Assembly (NCBI GenBank): GCA_025991245.1 | Contig: BQMJ01000075.1 | Coordinates: forward strand, 1 to 64,000 | DNA: 64,000 nucleotides | DNA from: Galdieria partita | Taxonomy: Eukaryota > Rhodophyta > Bangiophyceae > Galdieriales > Galdieriaceae | Reading direction: 5' to 3' | Shown: in pieces, positions 1 to 10,587 of the stretch | Numbering within the stretch: position 1 is the stretch's first letter | Layout of the letters: each line of letters starts with the position of its first letter | Made by a program: the position numbers and the translations under genes | Notes under the pieces: generated by a model | Told to the model about the DNA's origin: nothing | Database searches by the model: none | Seen by the model: the letters and a program-made list of their open reading frames with translations, nothing else

Positions 1-470
1 AATAAACCCTAATAAACCCTAATAAACCCTAATAAACCCTAATAAACCCTAATAAACCCTAATAAACCCTAATAAACCCTAATAAACCCTAAATAACCCT
101 AATAAACCCTAATAAACCCTAAATAAACCCTAATAAACCCTAAATAAACCCTAATAAACCCTAAATAAACCCTAATAAACCCTAAATAAACCCTAAATAA
201 ACCCTAAATAAACCCAAATAACCCCTAATAACCCCTAATAAACCCTAAATAAACCCTAATAAACCCTAAATAAACCCTAATAAACCCTAAATAAACCCTA
301 AATAAACCCTAAATAAACCCTAAATAAACCCTAATAAACCCTAAATAACCCCTAATAAACCCTAATAAACCCTAATAAACCCTAATAAACCCTAATAAAC
401 CCTAATAAACCCTAATAAACCCTAATAAACCCTAATAAACCCTAATAAACCCTAATAAACCCTAAACAAC
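1..470. repeat. Telomere repeat array (chromosome end)
   Basis: About 45 head-to-tail copies of a 10-base unit AATAAACCCT, interleaved in the middle with an 11-base form carrying an extra A (AAATAAACCCT). The C-rich strand reads 5' to 3' inward from base 1, so the G-rich strand (AGGGTTTATT) would run 3' outward, as a telomere at the left end requires. The outermost ~90 bases and the innermost ~100 bases are nearly pure 10-mer, while 110-350 alternates 10- and 11-mers with a few variants (for example AACCCAAATAACCCC near 210-230). The array decays after 465 into related but imperfect words. The unit is unlike the TTAGGG or TTTAGGG types; that it is the telomerase product in this species is inferred from its terminal position. 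Confidence 0.93.
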
Positions 471-477
471 CTCTAAT

Positions 478-2400
478 AAAACCTAATAGTAAACCATAAG
501 TAGACCGTAAACCCTCAGTACAATCTGAATAAGAAGAAAAAATGCATACTCCGTTCGGCCAGACTACACATATTTTGCAATTCATTTAGCTTTTTTTTTC
601 TTATATGCATTCGAGGACCCTCTTAATTTTATCAAGCTTTTTCTCCTTGCTTCTAATGTAATCAGCTTTGTCGCAAATTTCCTATGAGTATTTTGAAGAT
701 GACGTTGTGACTTTTTTTATTGGCTCTTTTTGGTTATGTTTGTATTTGAGTCTTCTTGCGAGATTACTGGAAATGTAAAGAAAATGTTTTCACTTTTCTT
801 TTGATCAGTGGTTGTCCTTTTTGTTTAGGTATTTTTTTGTTGGTTTGTGTTGATTTAAAATTTTAACTGATTCGCTTAAATGCATTTTTTTTCTAGTAAC
901 TGTTACTTTGTCATTGTCTCCTTTTATTGACCAAGTTGTAAATCAAATTATTAAAGCGTTTATTACACATCGTTTTTCTTCGTTCTTAGTTATAACCCTA
1001 TATCTTGTGTAAAGGATCCTCAAACTTTCTTATTATGATTGAATGTTCCTTTATTCATCCAGGTAATATTTTTCTATAGTATGTGACTTTGGATAAAGAT
1101 AGTAATAAATCTTAATAAAACTTAATAAACCCTGATAAGAAAGTTCCCATTGCCCTGTACCAAAACATCCGCATTTGAAGATTTATTAGGTTTTCTGTCA
1201 TCACAATGCATTAAAGAAAGAAAGTAAATTGGTTCTACCAAGTCCTTTACTTTTGCTTTTAGTCTGGTGAAAGTAATTAATTCTCAAAACTGTGTTTCTT
1301 GTTTTGCCAGCGATCAAATGACTAGCCTTGAGCTATTTCTGCGTATTTTTGTATTTGTTGTGGATCACGGGAAAACCTGGAAATTTAGGGAAAATTTTGA
1401 GATGCTATTTTTTTGAGGCCTTTTTGAGTTTAGGTATTCCCTACCAAGACCTAATAGTAAACCATAACTAGACCGCATAGTAAAACCTCAGTAAAACCTG
1501 AATAAGAAAGAAAAATGCATACTCTTCTTTGCCAGGCTACACATATTTTACGATTCACTTTTCTATTGAATGCATCAGAGAAGAAAGTCCTTTAATTCTA
1601 TCAATCGTTTTATATTTACTTCTAGTATAATTAATTTATGTAGCAAAATTTTATAAGATTTTTTTGAATGGCCATATGACTTTTGTTGTGTGCTTCGTTT
1701 TGTTTATGCATTGGAGTTTTACTGCGTGAACACTTGAATCCCTATAGAAAATGTTTCCATTTTCTCTTTAATTAGTGATCTTCCTTTTTTGTTTAGCCGT
1801 TTTCCTGCTGTGTTTTGTGGATTTAAAATTTTAAGCGGTTTTCTTCAAGGAAAATTTTTTTGGTTCATTTTAGCCTTATTACCTTCCTTTATTATTGACA
1901 AAATTTACAGCAATTTATTGAATCTTTTATTACCGATTTTTTTTCTTTTTTTTTATTGAAGCCGTATTCATCCAATGTTGAACCTTTTTGATTTTCTATA
2001 TTGGTTGGATGTTCTTTTAGTCATCCCATTAATATCTTTCAAGGTTATCTGTTTCTTGATAAGAAAAGTTATATAACTTAGTAAGCCTGATAAGTAAAAT
2101 TCCCATTGCCCTGTACTAGACCATTCGTATTTGAACATTTATCCAGGTCTTGGTCATCTCAATGCATTGGGAAAGAAAGCGAATTTTTTCTATCAAGACC
2201 TTTACTTCCGCTTTAAGTTTCGTAAAAATAATGAATTCTCAAACTGTGCTACTTGTTTTGCCAGCAATCAGATGACTTGCCTTGTGTACTATTGCTGCGT
2301 ATGTTTGTATCTGTTGGTTACTACGGGTATTTAGGTGAAATTTTAGGATGCTATTTTTAATTCAAAGCCCTTTCTAGTTAGGGAATTTCTCTGTTGCTTC
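478..2400. repeat. Subtelomeric tandem repeat, ~960-bp unit, two copies
   Basis: Two diverged direct copies follow the telomere. The word ACCTAATAGT occurs at 481 and 1449 (offset 968) and GTTTTGCCAG at 1301 and 2255 (offset 954), with colinear similar sequence between, by eye roughly 70-75% alike. Each unit starts with degenerate telomere-like words, and an interstitial telomere-like patch lies at 1107-1140. No reading frame is conserved between the copies, so the short frame around 2131-2334 is taken as chance. A third, much weaker copy of the unit start (degenerate telomere words followed by an AAAAATGC-type stretch) is visible around 2680-2790. Confidence 0.8.
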
Positions 2401-3330
2401 GCAGTAATTCGAAATTGTGAGCTTTTTCGAAATCGTGAGCATTTTTCTTCAATGGTTCCTTTTTCTTGTTGCTAGCATTATTACCTTCGTTCTTAATTGA
2501 ACGAGTGGTACAGTAAATAAATATTCTTTTTTTCACATTGTGATACTTCGCTTTAACTGTTATTTTTGCCGAATGTATTTAGTAAAAAGTCCTTTTGGTT
2601 TCTGGTAATGGATGGATTTACCTTCATTGACCCTGTTAATACCTTCCTATAGTATTTGAACTTTTATGTAAATATGCATATTTAACTAGAAACTATACTC
2701 TAATCATGCCTAATAAAGCAGAAACAAAGAAAAAATGCTTATTGCTTTTAGTCAGGACATACCTAGTTTTTCAATTCGTTGCACTCTAGTAGTCTCAAAG
2801 TAGGAGTGGGTGGAGTAAATTGCTTATGTCTGTTTTCTTATTTATGTTTTTTGACAAAGAAAGTTATGTAGCGTTTCATTTTTTATGCTCGTTGTGCTAC
2901 TGACCTAGCCTTTTTTCCTTTCAGTTAAACTTTGTTCAAGCTTTTTTTGGATTGGAAACTAGACTTAGTTGTTACATTCTTTGTTTAGTTCAAATTTTTT
3001 TTGGAGTTCACAAATCTTTGCTTCTTTTGTATTGTTCCGAGAATTTAAGTGTTTCGTTTAAATGGTACCCTTCTGGTGTCATAAGTGTAAGGCGCGAGCA
3101 ATGTACGTGAACAAGTCGTTGCAACAGTTGAGCAATCTGACACTACTAACATTTTCATTTCTTTGTTTTTTACTGCTTTCATTGTTGTTTTCAAGGATTG
3201 TCCCTCCTTTGTACTAGTTTTCCTCCAATGTGAAAAATAATATTTTTTCTTCTGTATTTCAATGTGGTATAGTTACTAAATTCACTTTCATCAAAAGTAT
3301 TCTATTTTTTTCTCTGTGAGCAGTTTGCTG
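2401..3330. other. Gene-free subtelomeric DNA, degenerate repeat edge
   Basis: AT-rich sequence with long T runs on the + strand and no reading frame that looks coding. The part near 2680-2790 resembles the start of the ~960-bp unit, so this stretch is probably an older, eroded copy. A slightly GC-richer island at 3085-3150 has no recognisable identity. Confidence 0.5.
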
Positions 3331-6300
3331 TAACTTTTTTACTTCGTTTCACACGGCCGACAAATATCTGCAGGACGAGAACAGGTTCAAGGTACTGATG
3401 ATGTAAGAAACATGTAGTATATGGAAATTCTTCAATGTATTCTCAAGTTTCTATTTCTCAAAATTCTTATTATACTATGGCTTTCTTATAAAATTGGTAT
3501 TTGTATTGTTTTTTTTTGATAAACTTTAGAAACAAGTGTAGCCCTTACATTGCAAAGATTGCCTATTCCCCTTTGATGTATTGCATACACTTCTCTTCAA
3601 TACCTTTCCATGATGCCAATGTAATAGAACTGAAACTGAACTGCTGTAATCTTTTTCTTCTTTCTTTTAATATTGTCATAAATTTTATAAATTCTTGAAC
3701 TTTTTTATGCATTAATGACACAGTAATGTTTCTCATAAATTTCTCTTTTCATATAGGTTTGTATGGGTACTACTTAGTAACGATATTGATATTTCCTTAT
3801 TGATGTTTCTTATTAAGATCGTTGCTATCTTCAGTGCATACATAATAATGAGAGTTCAATTTGGATAGTTTCGAAACTTCTGTTTCTATCGTTTCACCAA
3901 GACCTTTATGGTTGAACCTTACCCTATGAAAGTAGTCTTGAAAAATCTGTCTTAGATAGCAAAGTTTTAAGTAGTGTTCTTTGGTCACTTTATTGTATTC
4001 TACGTTGCAGTGTTATTGAAAATGTAAACAATTGGTAGGTAGTTTTTACTTTCTGACGGCCTAAAGGTACTGCTTGTTTCATTCTGTAAGTACCCTTAAC
4101 TTGAAATATAGTGTCGCTATACATATTTAGCAAAAAGTATACAATGCTTATGGTATTCTTGGATTTTCAAAGGCAAACCATTGTGTTTTGGTAAACTTTT
4201 CGAGACGCCTTTTATCTATTCTCAACAATGCCAGACTGAGAATCAATTTGTTGATTTTTCAGTGTGAATATTACTATGCCCTAGATTCTTGCTCAATTGT
4301 CGTTTTCTAAGAATGATTGAATTAGGAGATTCAATCGTCGTATAGACTCTTAGTTTACAATTTAAAAAATTCAGCCTTTTGCTCCTTTTTCTTCTACTCT
4401 ACTGTCTGTTTTACTTTTGTGTTTTATGTCTTATAACCCTTGAATGTGTAATGAAGCATTTTTAGGTTCTATTTCACCTATGTACTAAAATGTTCGAGGT
4501 GAGAATACATTGATTATTTTTATATACAGATTTGTTCTACTTTTCTTTTTACTAAATTTTGCATTATCACCTACTATTTACCCCTGTGAACAACTAGGAA
4601 TATTGATGCCATAAAGGACAGATAATGTATTGAAATTCTTCAATTTTTTCACTTGGGCCAACCTCCCTAAATTCTTTCTTTTTCTATAGACTCTATTCGA
4701 GGCGATATTTTTATCGCTCTTCTAATGAGCCCTAGATAATTTTAGAAAAACAGTTAAACTGTTTTTTTATATGAAAAGACACGACTTGCTATTTTTTTCT
4801 AAAAAGCATGCGTTTTTCTCAATTCACTAGGTAGTCGTAAAAGAATCTAATAGAGTATAAAATTAAGTGGTGTAGATTCGGTTAAATTCTTTTGAAATTG
4901 TGTCAACATTCTTGAATTTTTTTTTATTTTGCTAATTTATCTCGAGTGACAAAGTAATTCTTCCTTTGAAATCTTTTGGGAATCATCCCCACAGTTGTAT
5001 TTGTATTGCATGTAAGCGATATCCAATTGTTCCATTTGTTTCACTTTTATTGAAGTTTTTAATTTTTTGGGGGAACTGAGCAATTTGGTTGTGAATTTGA
5101 CGTGTTGCGAAATCTAAATCTGATAATTTTTATAGCTAAATTATTGCATGGCTTGTTTTACTATAGTCGTTTTTGATATTGAAAGGCGACAGTTATTCGA
5201 AAAGCAGTATCTTGCAACTGTTGGTTTCTACTATGTAGTATCTTGTATCAGACACCTTTTTGGTAAAAAGAATTTTTTTGCTTTCTTATGGTGACTGGAT
5301 CCATTTTGTTCTATTTTATGTTGATCGACGTTATATTATACACGAATTATACTGTTGATATATATAATGAAGACAAAGCAAGCCACACTCTTCTCATAAA
5401 AAGGCCTCAAATGAATTGAACCGTTAGCAATCTAGCCACAAAAGTTCAACGTTTGTCTGTAGCATCTTAGATATTATATGCTTTATGTCAGTTTGACTAT
5501 GCTTTGAATGACAGCTTGAAGAGAAGCATATCTCTCAAGAGCACTTTTCCTCCATGAATTTGTTACATTTTCTTTCTTGTTCTTTGAAATCATCCTGTCG
5601 TTTTTGTTTCTCTCCTTCTTAAATATATAAAATTTCTTTCAAGTATTTCAATTTGAAAAAAGTACTGAATTGTTTCCGACTGAGAACATGGAAGGTTTTT
5701 CTTTGAACATGCATTTTGGACACTTCTTCTTACTATGTTTTGCATTGTCGACTGATGTCCACCCCCTGAGAACAATCAGTGGTACTAATTTAACGAAGAG
5801 CAGGTAGTACAAGGGAATTCTTCTACTGTTTCGATAGTGTATTTTTCTCTATAGATTAGTTTTTAAATCGCCATTTTTATCGTTCTTCTTTTAAACTTTT
5901 AGTATATCCAAGAAAATCAGTTACCGAGTCTTAGTAAACCAAAAATTTTTTAGTGTAAACTGCAGTATCTCGTGCGCTTCCACTCCATTACGTTCTCGTG
6001 AAGCCAATGCTATGAAGAAAAAATGAAATGATTCAAATGTTGATTTACCTTGTTGGTTTCATATTTAATAGTTTTGATGTTTTGTCTTGTTTGTTGATGC
6101 ATTTGTGACAATTCAATTTCGCCTATATAATCTTTATCCCTAACAAAACCTCTACAATTGTACTGCAATTGATAGATCATGAATTTTCTTCAACACTTGC
6201 TTTGGGGAAACGTTTTCATTCTTTGGAGCTAAAATAATTCATTATTTATTTGAAATATTGCTAAACTAAATCGGCTCCGTTTTCTGCATCCGTATTACTA

Positions 6301-6800
6301 CTATAGATCTACCCTATCAGAGTCTTTCTCAATCCACTGATAGTGGCTTGAAAAGTACAACTTTGTCTCGTCTTATGCTTTCTTATGATGTCGCGTTTAT
6401 CATTTAACAATTTGACAAATCAGTTTTTTACTTTCTTACGTTACATGTTTACTGCTTATTTTATTCTGTGAGTATCTTCTTATACTATACTTCGACTTTG
6501 GTGGTGGTATACATATAGAAACAAAAGTAACGCATGCCATACATATGCCATAAAAATGACTTCAACTGAAAGAAATAGTAAACAATGACGACGTAGATAT
6601 TCCATCATGTCTACTATCCTTCCTCTTTCTATTTGTTTTATGTCTAGCTAGTCTATACTTTGAGCGGTGGCTATTCGAAGAATGTATGACTGCGTAGCAT
6701 TTTTCGGCATTGGTCTTGCTGCACTTTTATTCTTTTTCTCCACGTAAAACTTGTTCTTCTTTGTTTTCTTAACTTGAAATACCCTTTTAGTTTTAGTATG
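3331..6800. repeat. Subtelomeric tandem repeat, ~1.2-kb unit, about three copies
   Basis: A second repeat family. A marker GAAATTCTTCAA occurs at 3424 and 4632, with a variant at about 5815 (offsets ~1208 and ~1184). A second marker, TTTTTACTTTCT-like, occurs near 4043, 5270 and 6424. In copies two and three the first marker is followed by a shared stretch with an ATCG-type motif (4700-4740 and 5860-5900). The copies are strongly diverged. A perfect 9-bp inverted repeat (AAAAACAGT / ACTGTTTTT, loop TAA) lies at 4746-4766 in the second copy only. No coding potential is conserved between copies. Confidence 0.7.
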
Positions 6801-9311
6801 CATTTCATGAAATTTTGGATTCTTCCTAGCTCTTTTCTCTTAAATTTTCTATTTAAAACTCTTTGTTTGTGATTTTCTCTTTTCGAAATTCTTCCTCTTC
6901 CATTTCTACCATAAGAAACTTTAATAGTTTTTGCTTTTTATACTTGCCTAGCATTGAAATAGATACTTCGTTAATAGAAATCGAAAGATTGCCCTCTACA
7001 GAGGTACATATTCATTTCTATGTTTTAATAGGGGGAGCAAGAGCAAGATTGAGACTGGACGCCGGTGTTATTGACACACCTTGGAATACTGTGATATTGG
7101 CGACGTTGCAGGAGAAGCTCAACTTGCACTGTTCTGGTGTACTTGCAACCTCGCTCAAGAATTTTGTACTATATCAAGTATGGGAAGGTGCACTATGGAA
7201 GATTTTGAAGTAATCGTCGGTGTTTCCTTAACTTTTCATGAAGAAAATGGACTATGAAAGAAGAGTTTACTAAGTTCTATTTTTTATTGCTTCATTGCTG
7301 TTGATTTCTACTACTAATTATTTTTATATTTACAAATAAATAGCACTCTAGCCATTTTTTAGACAGTTGGAGCTTACTCTTGTCTAATCGTGAAAAAGTT
7401 CATACGAAACAAGAAAACACAAATTAGTATATACAAACCAATTTCTACAACTTTTTTTCCACAAATATCTGCTTTAAAAAAATTTCGAAAAATTTTTGAA
7501 TTTCGTTGAGAATTGGCTACGTAGAACAAAACACAGCCCATGACAGCCAAAAGCCAATAGAGGAAAGTGAGGGGAAGTGAATCAATGGACCCTCATGTGA
7601 GCTCAAATAACTTCTTACTGGATTTCCCAACGACCCAGCTTGGATCCTAATTCAGCCTAGTAAAATCTACAATGCAACAATTTTTTCATTTGCAGCACAA
7701 TCTACTAAGGTTCTATATGTTATTTGCTACAATTATTTTCACAGATATCACTTTCTAATATAGTCTCTTGTAAAGAATAGAGGTTTCATTGTAAAATTGC
7801 ATTTTTTCTTGTTGCGTGTAAATAGTTTTTGAATATGTAGTTTTCGGGTACTATATCAGTTGTTTTTCTGTTAATTTTTTTTCTCTTTCACATCATAGTG
7901 TAATTGGAAATCCTTTCAGCATTGTGCATTGTAGACAACTTTATAGTTTTAATGTATTTTATTCCGAATTTTTTGGAATGGTCCGTTTTTGTATGTTTTC
8001 CTAGTTGTTTTAATTCGCCACTGGGTTACATAAAAATTCGTAGACTTTTTCTTCCTCTAGACTTCCTGTAATTTAGCAATTTGATTTTGTTTGTCCTTGT
8101 TTTGGCTGAGTAGTTTGCTTTTGAACTGATGTTGTCGTTACCAGAAATTTTTGGTTTTCCTTTTCTCCTTTCAAATGAATTTTCTATGGGAAACTCTCAC
8201 AAGTACATGTTGTCTTCAATAAGTTTCCGTGACACATGTTTTCAACACAATGAAGGCTTCTCATGTCACTTGTCTTGCATCTCTATTTATTGTTTTGATT
8301 GATACTGGGTTGCTTGAAACTTTTCTTTTGAACTCTGGTCTCACAAGCAGCCTTTTGTAGTTGTTCTTCATAAACTATGTTTTTCTTATGGAGCGATATG
8401 AGAATTTACTTTTTTGGTCGTTGGGTGATAGCTATACTGCATTGGACACTGCTCTGTCAACCATGAATAGTTCCGATTGATTGATTAGTAAAGCTTGGAT
8501 GGTCAATTCTAGTCTTTATCATGTTTTAAGAATTGGTGTCGATTCTTTGGAGCCTCTCTGTTGACACTTTTGTGATTGATAGTGGCTAACGTTGCGTTTG
8601 TCTCCTCTCCTGGATTGGATTAAAATATATGCAAATTGCCAAAATTCAATTTCTTTGCTATTTATCAATAGTACTATCCTTTTACAATGAGTACTTTGTT
8701 GTATGCATATTACAGTTGATGTTTGTCTTATTTTGTTGGCTAAACGTCTTTCTTGCTTCCGTATAAATGATGAGGCAATTTGTCAATTACGGAAAGTAGT
8801 GTCATGTGTATTTTTTTATTATCAATTGAATAGAGCAATACATTGCCATTCAGACATTTACATTATGACAAACCAATTGTTGAGTAGATTTCTTCTTGTA
8901 TACGTGACTAATCACGAAATTCAGCGTATATTTATTCATTGACTCTAGATTTCTACGTGAGTAAAATTTTAGCAATGGCTTCCACCAGTATGAGGATCGA
9001 TCGTTCAAGTAAAAAAGGTTATCAAAAATAAAATATTCATTTCTCGCTCCATTTCGCTTGATAGCCTAGGAAGATCCTGGAATATCTTGTGCATATATAG
9101 GAATGTTGCTCAGTAGAAAAAAATTCAATCTGCCAAAAGAATCGCTGTTTAAAATGCAGACCGCTGACAATGACTTTATGAATTCGTCTCTGTGTTGTCA
9201 GTTTGTATACTTTGTGCTTCTCAGCCTTACTGATTACAACTGATAGTAGTTGTGTCTTATATAGCTGATTGCGCTTCCCTACAAGAAAGACAGGGCTATT
9301 GAACTGCCAAC

Positions 9312-9337
9312 AAGGATACTATTCAAACAGTATCCTT
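9312..9337. repeat. Perfect 9-bp hairpin
   Basis: AAGGATACT at 9312-9320 is followed, after an 8-base loop, by its exact reverse complement AGTATCCTT at 9329-9337. It lies in gene-free DNA about 1.25 kb upstream of the first NTPase gene. No T-run follows that would suggest a Pol III terminator, and its function is unknown. Confidence 0.6.
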
Positions 9338-10198
9338 TCTAAAACAGTGTCGTTTTCTCCCAAATCTTGAGTTTGAACATATGTAACGTGTGGTCTTGGG
9401 CACATCTGCATCCTTCAATGACCATGTCAAACAAGGTTAACAAGCAACGACGTAAAGATGCTTCAAAGTGGATGTACAAACTCTGTTCACGTCCGCTTTC
9501 GAAACGGCAACTCACAGTTGAACTGCGCAGTTGAGTTGCCACGAGACAACCTCCCCTCTCCATTTGGACAATAGATTTTCAACAGACAAAAACTGACAAT
9601 GACAAGAATCGTTTTTGTGAAGAACCAAAGAGAATCAACTCAGAATATACTCCGAATGTTACAAAAGATCTTGGTAATTATTCCACAAGAGAGAGTCCTC
9701 CTCTGTTGTTCACAGGACAACAATTAGTAGTACAATTCAACTGGAAAAACCAAGTTACATTGGAAGACTAGAGTGGGACAAGGATTCAAGGTCAAATCCA
9801 AATATCAACAGTCAAACACTGACAATTCTGGAAAAACTAAGAGCACTTGAATAGTAGAGAAACCAATTGAGTTGTCAAGTGTTACTTTCAATCTTGTCTG
9901 CTCTAGTAAAGCAGTCATATAGTGAAAGAATAGAGGAAAAGCAACAACTGAATGAGATATCTTCAAAATATACTTCCAAATTACTTGCACAAGAAGTGAA
10001 CCAAGCTAAAGTTGAAATTTAGCTATGTTCCACTTGTCGCACTATCTTGTTCCCTTGACACCCTAAAGAAAAGTTTCCTAATGTTTACGAGAACAATCAA
10101 ACTGTTTACATTCACTACAAATGTATGACGACACCACATCGAACAAAACAACAGAAATCGAGTAGTGAATGACATTTACAGTGTGAAGTATTGTTGCA

Positions 10199-10231
10199 TT
10201 GTGAATAAGGAGTATTTTTGGGAGAATGAAT
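10199..10231 (+). repeat. 33-nt dispersed repeat, copy 1
   Basis: These 33 bases recur at 54474-54506 in the same orientation with one mismatch; the last 27 bases are identical. The shared block contains GTATTTTTGGGAG, which includes an ATTTTTGG word resembling an Sm-protein site. The flanks do not match. This copy lies ~390 bp upstream of the first NTPase gene. Confidence 0.7.
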
Positions 10232-10587
10232 TGCAATCCAATTTTCTAAGAAATAGATTTAGAAGAACTTTTCCTTTCTTCCTGTTTTTATAGTATATAT
10301 ACTCTTTCCATTCAAGAGCTTACGAAGAAAAGGAACCTTCAAACTGAAGCTACCATTTTGATGAATGGGGTAGAAGTTAAAATGGTCAGTATATAACAAA
10401 AAACTAGGCAACGCTTTTTCTTCAAATTTACATTTCAATATGAAATATGTTCCATCATTGTTTGAGAATATAAATAAGAAAGAAGTTCGTTCTATAGAAA
10501 TAGCTGTGAAGAAGAAAAGCTATTTTCATTTTCTCTCGGAAAATTCGCGTTGCATTTTTCTGACTCGATTTCAACACCTCGTCGACT

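Larger units (their letters stand above)
6801..10587. other. Gene-free stretch between subtelomeric repeats and first gene
   Basis: No supported gene. A 116-codon open frame at 6863-7213 changes character at about 7030, where a GC-richer 180-bp piece begins, so it may carry an exon relic; I do not recognise it. From roughly 7.7 to 9.0 kb the + strand is T-rich with no long frame. From 9.1 kb it becomes A-rich, as are the flanks of the first NTPase gene. TATA-like words occur at 10289-10300 and 10386-10392 upstream of that gene, but without transcript data I cannot call a promoter. Confidence 0.5.

Noticed and set aside
1-470. CRISPR-like array
   Set aside because: Short direct repeats without spacers at a chromosome end are telomeric.
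2131-2334. 67-codon frame in the subtelomere
   Set aside because: Lies within the ~960-bp repeat, and the frame is not kept in the other copy.
7030-7213. GC-richer end of a 116-codon frame (G-G-A-R-A-R-L-R-L-D-A-G...)
   Set aside because: Looked like an exon relic, but no family was recognised and the upstream half of the frame is AT-rich chance sequence.
8703-8942. 79-codon frame
   Set aside because: Composition matches the surrounding AT-rich non-coding DNA; no motif or splice context.
10100-10260. Possible U2-like snRNA because of the ATTTTTGG word
   Set aside because: No branch-point-recognition sequence or conserved 5' region upstream; only the Sm-like word is present.
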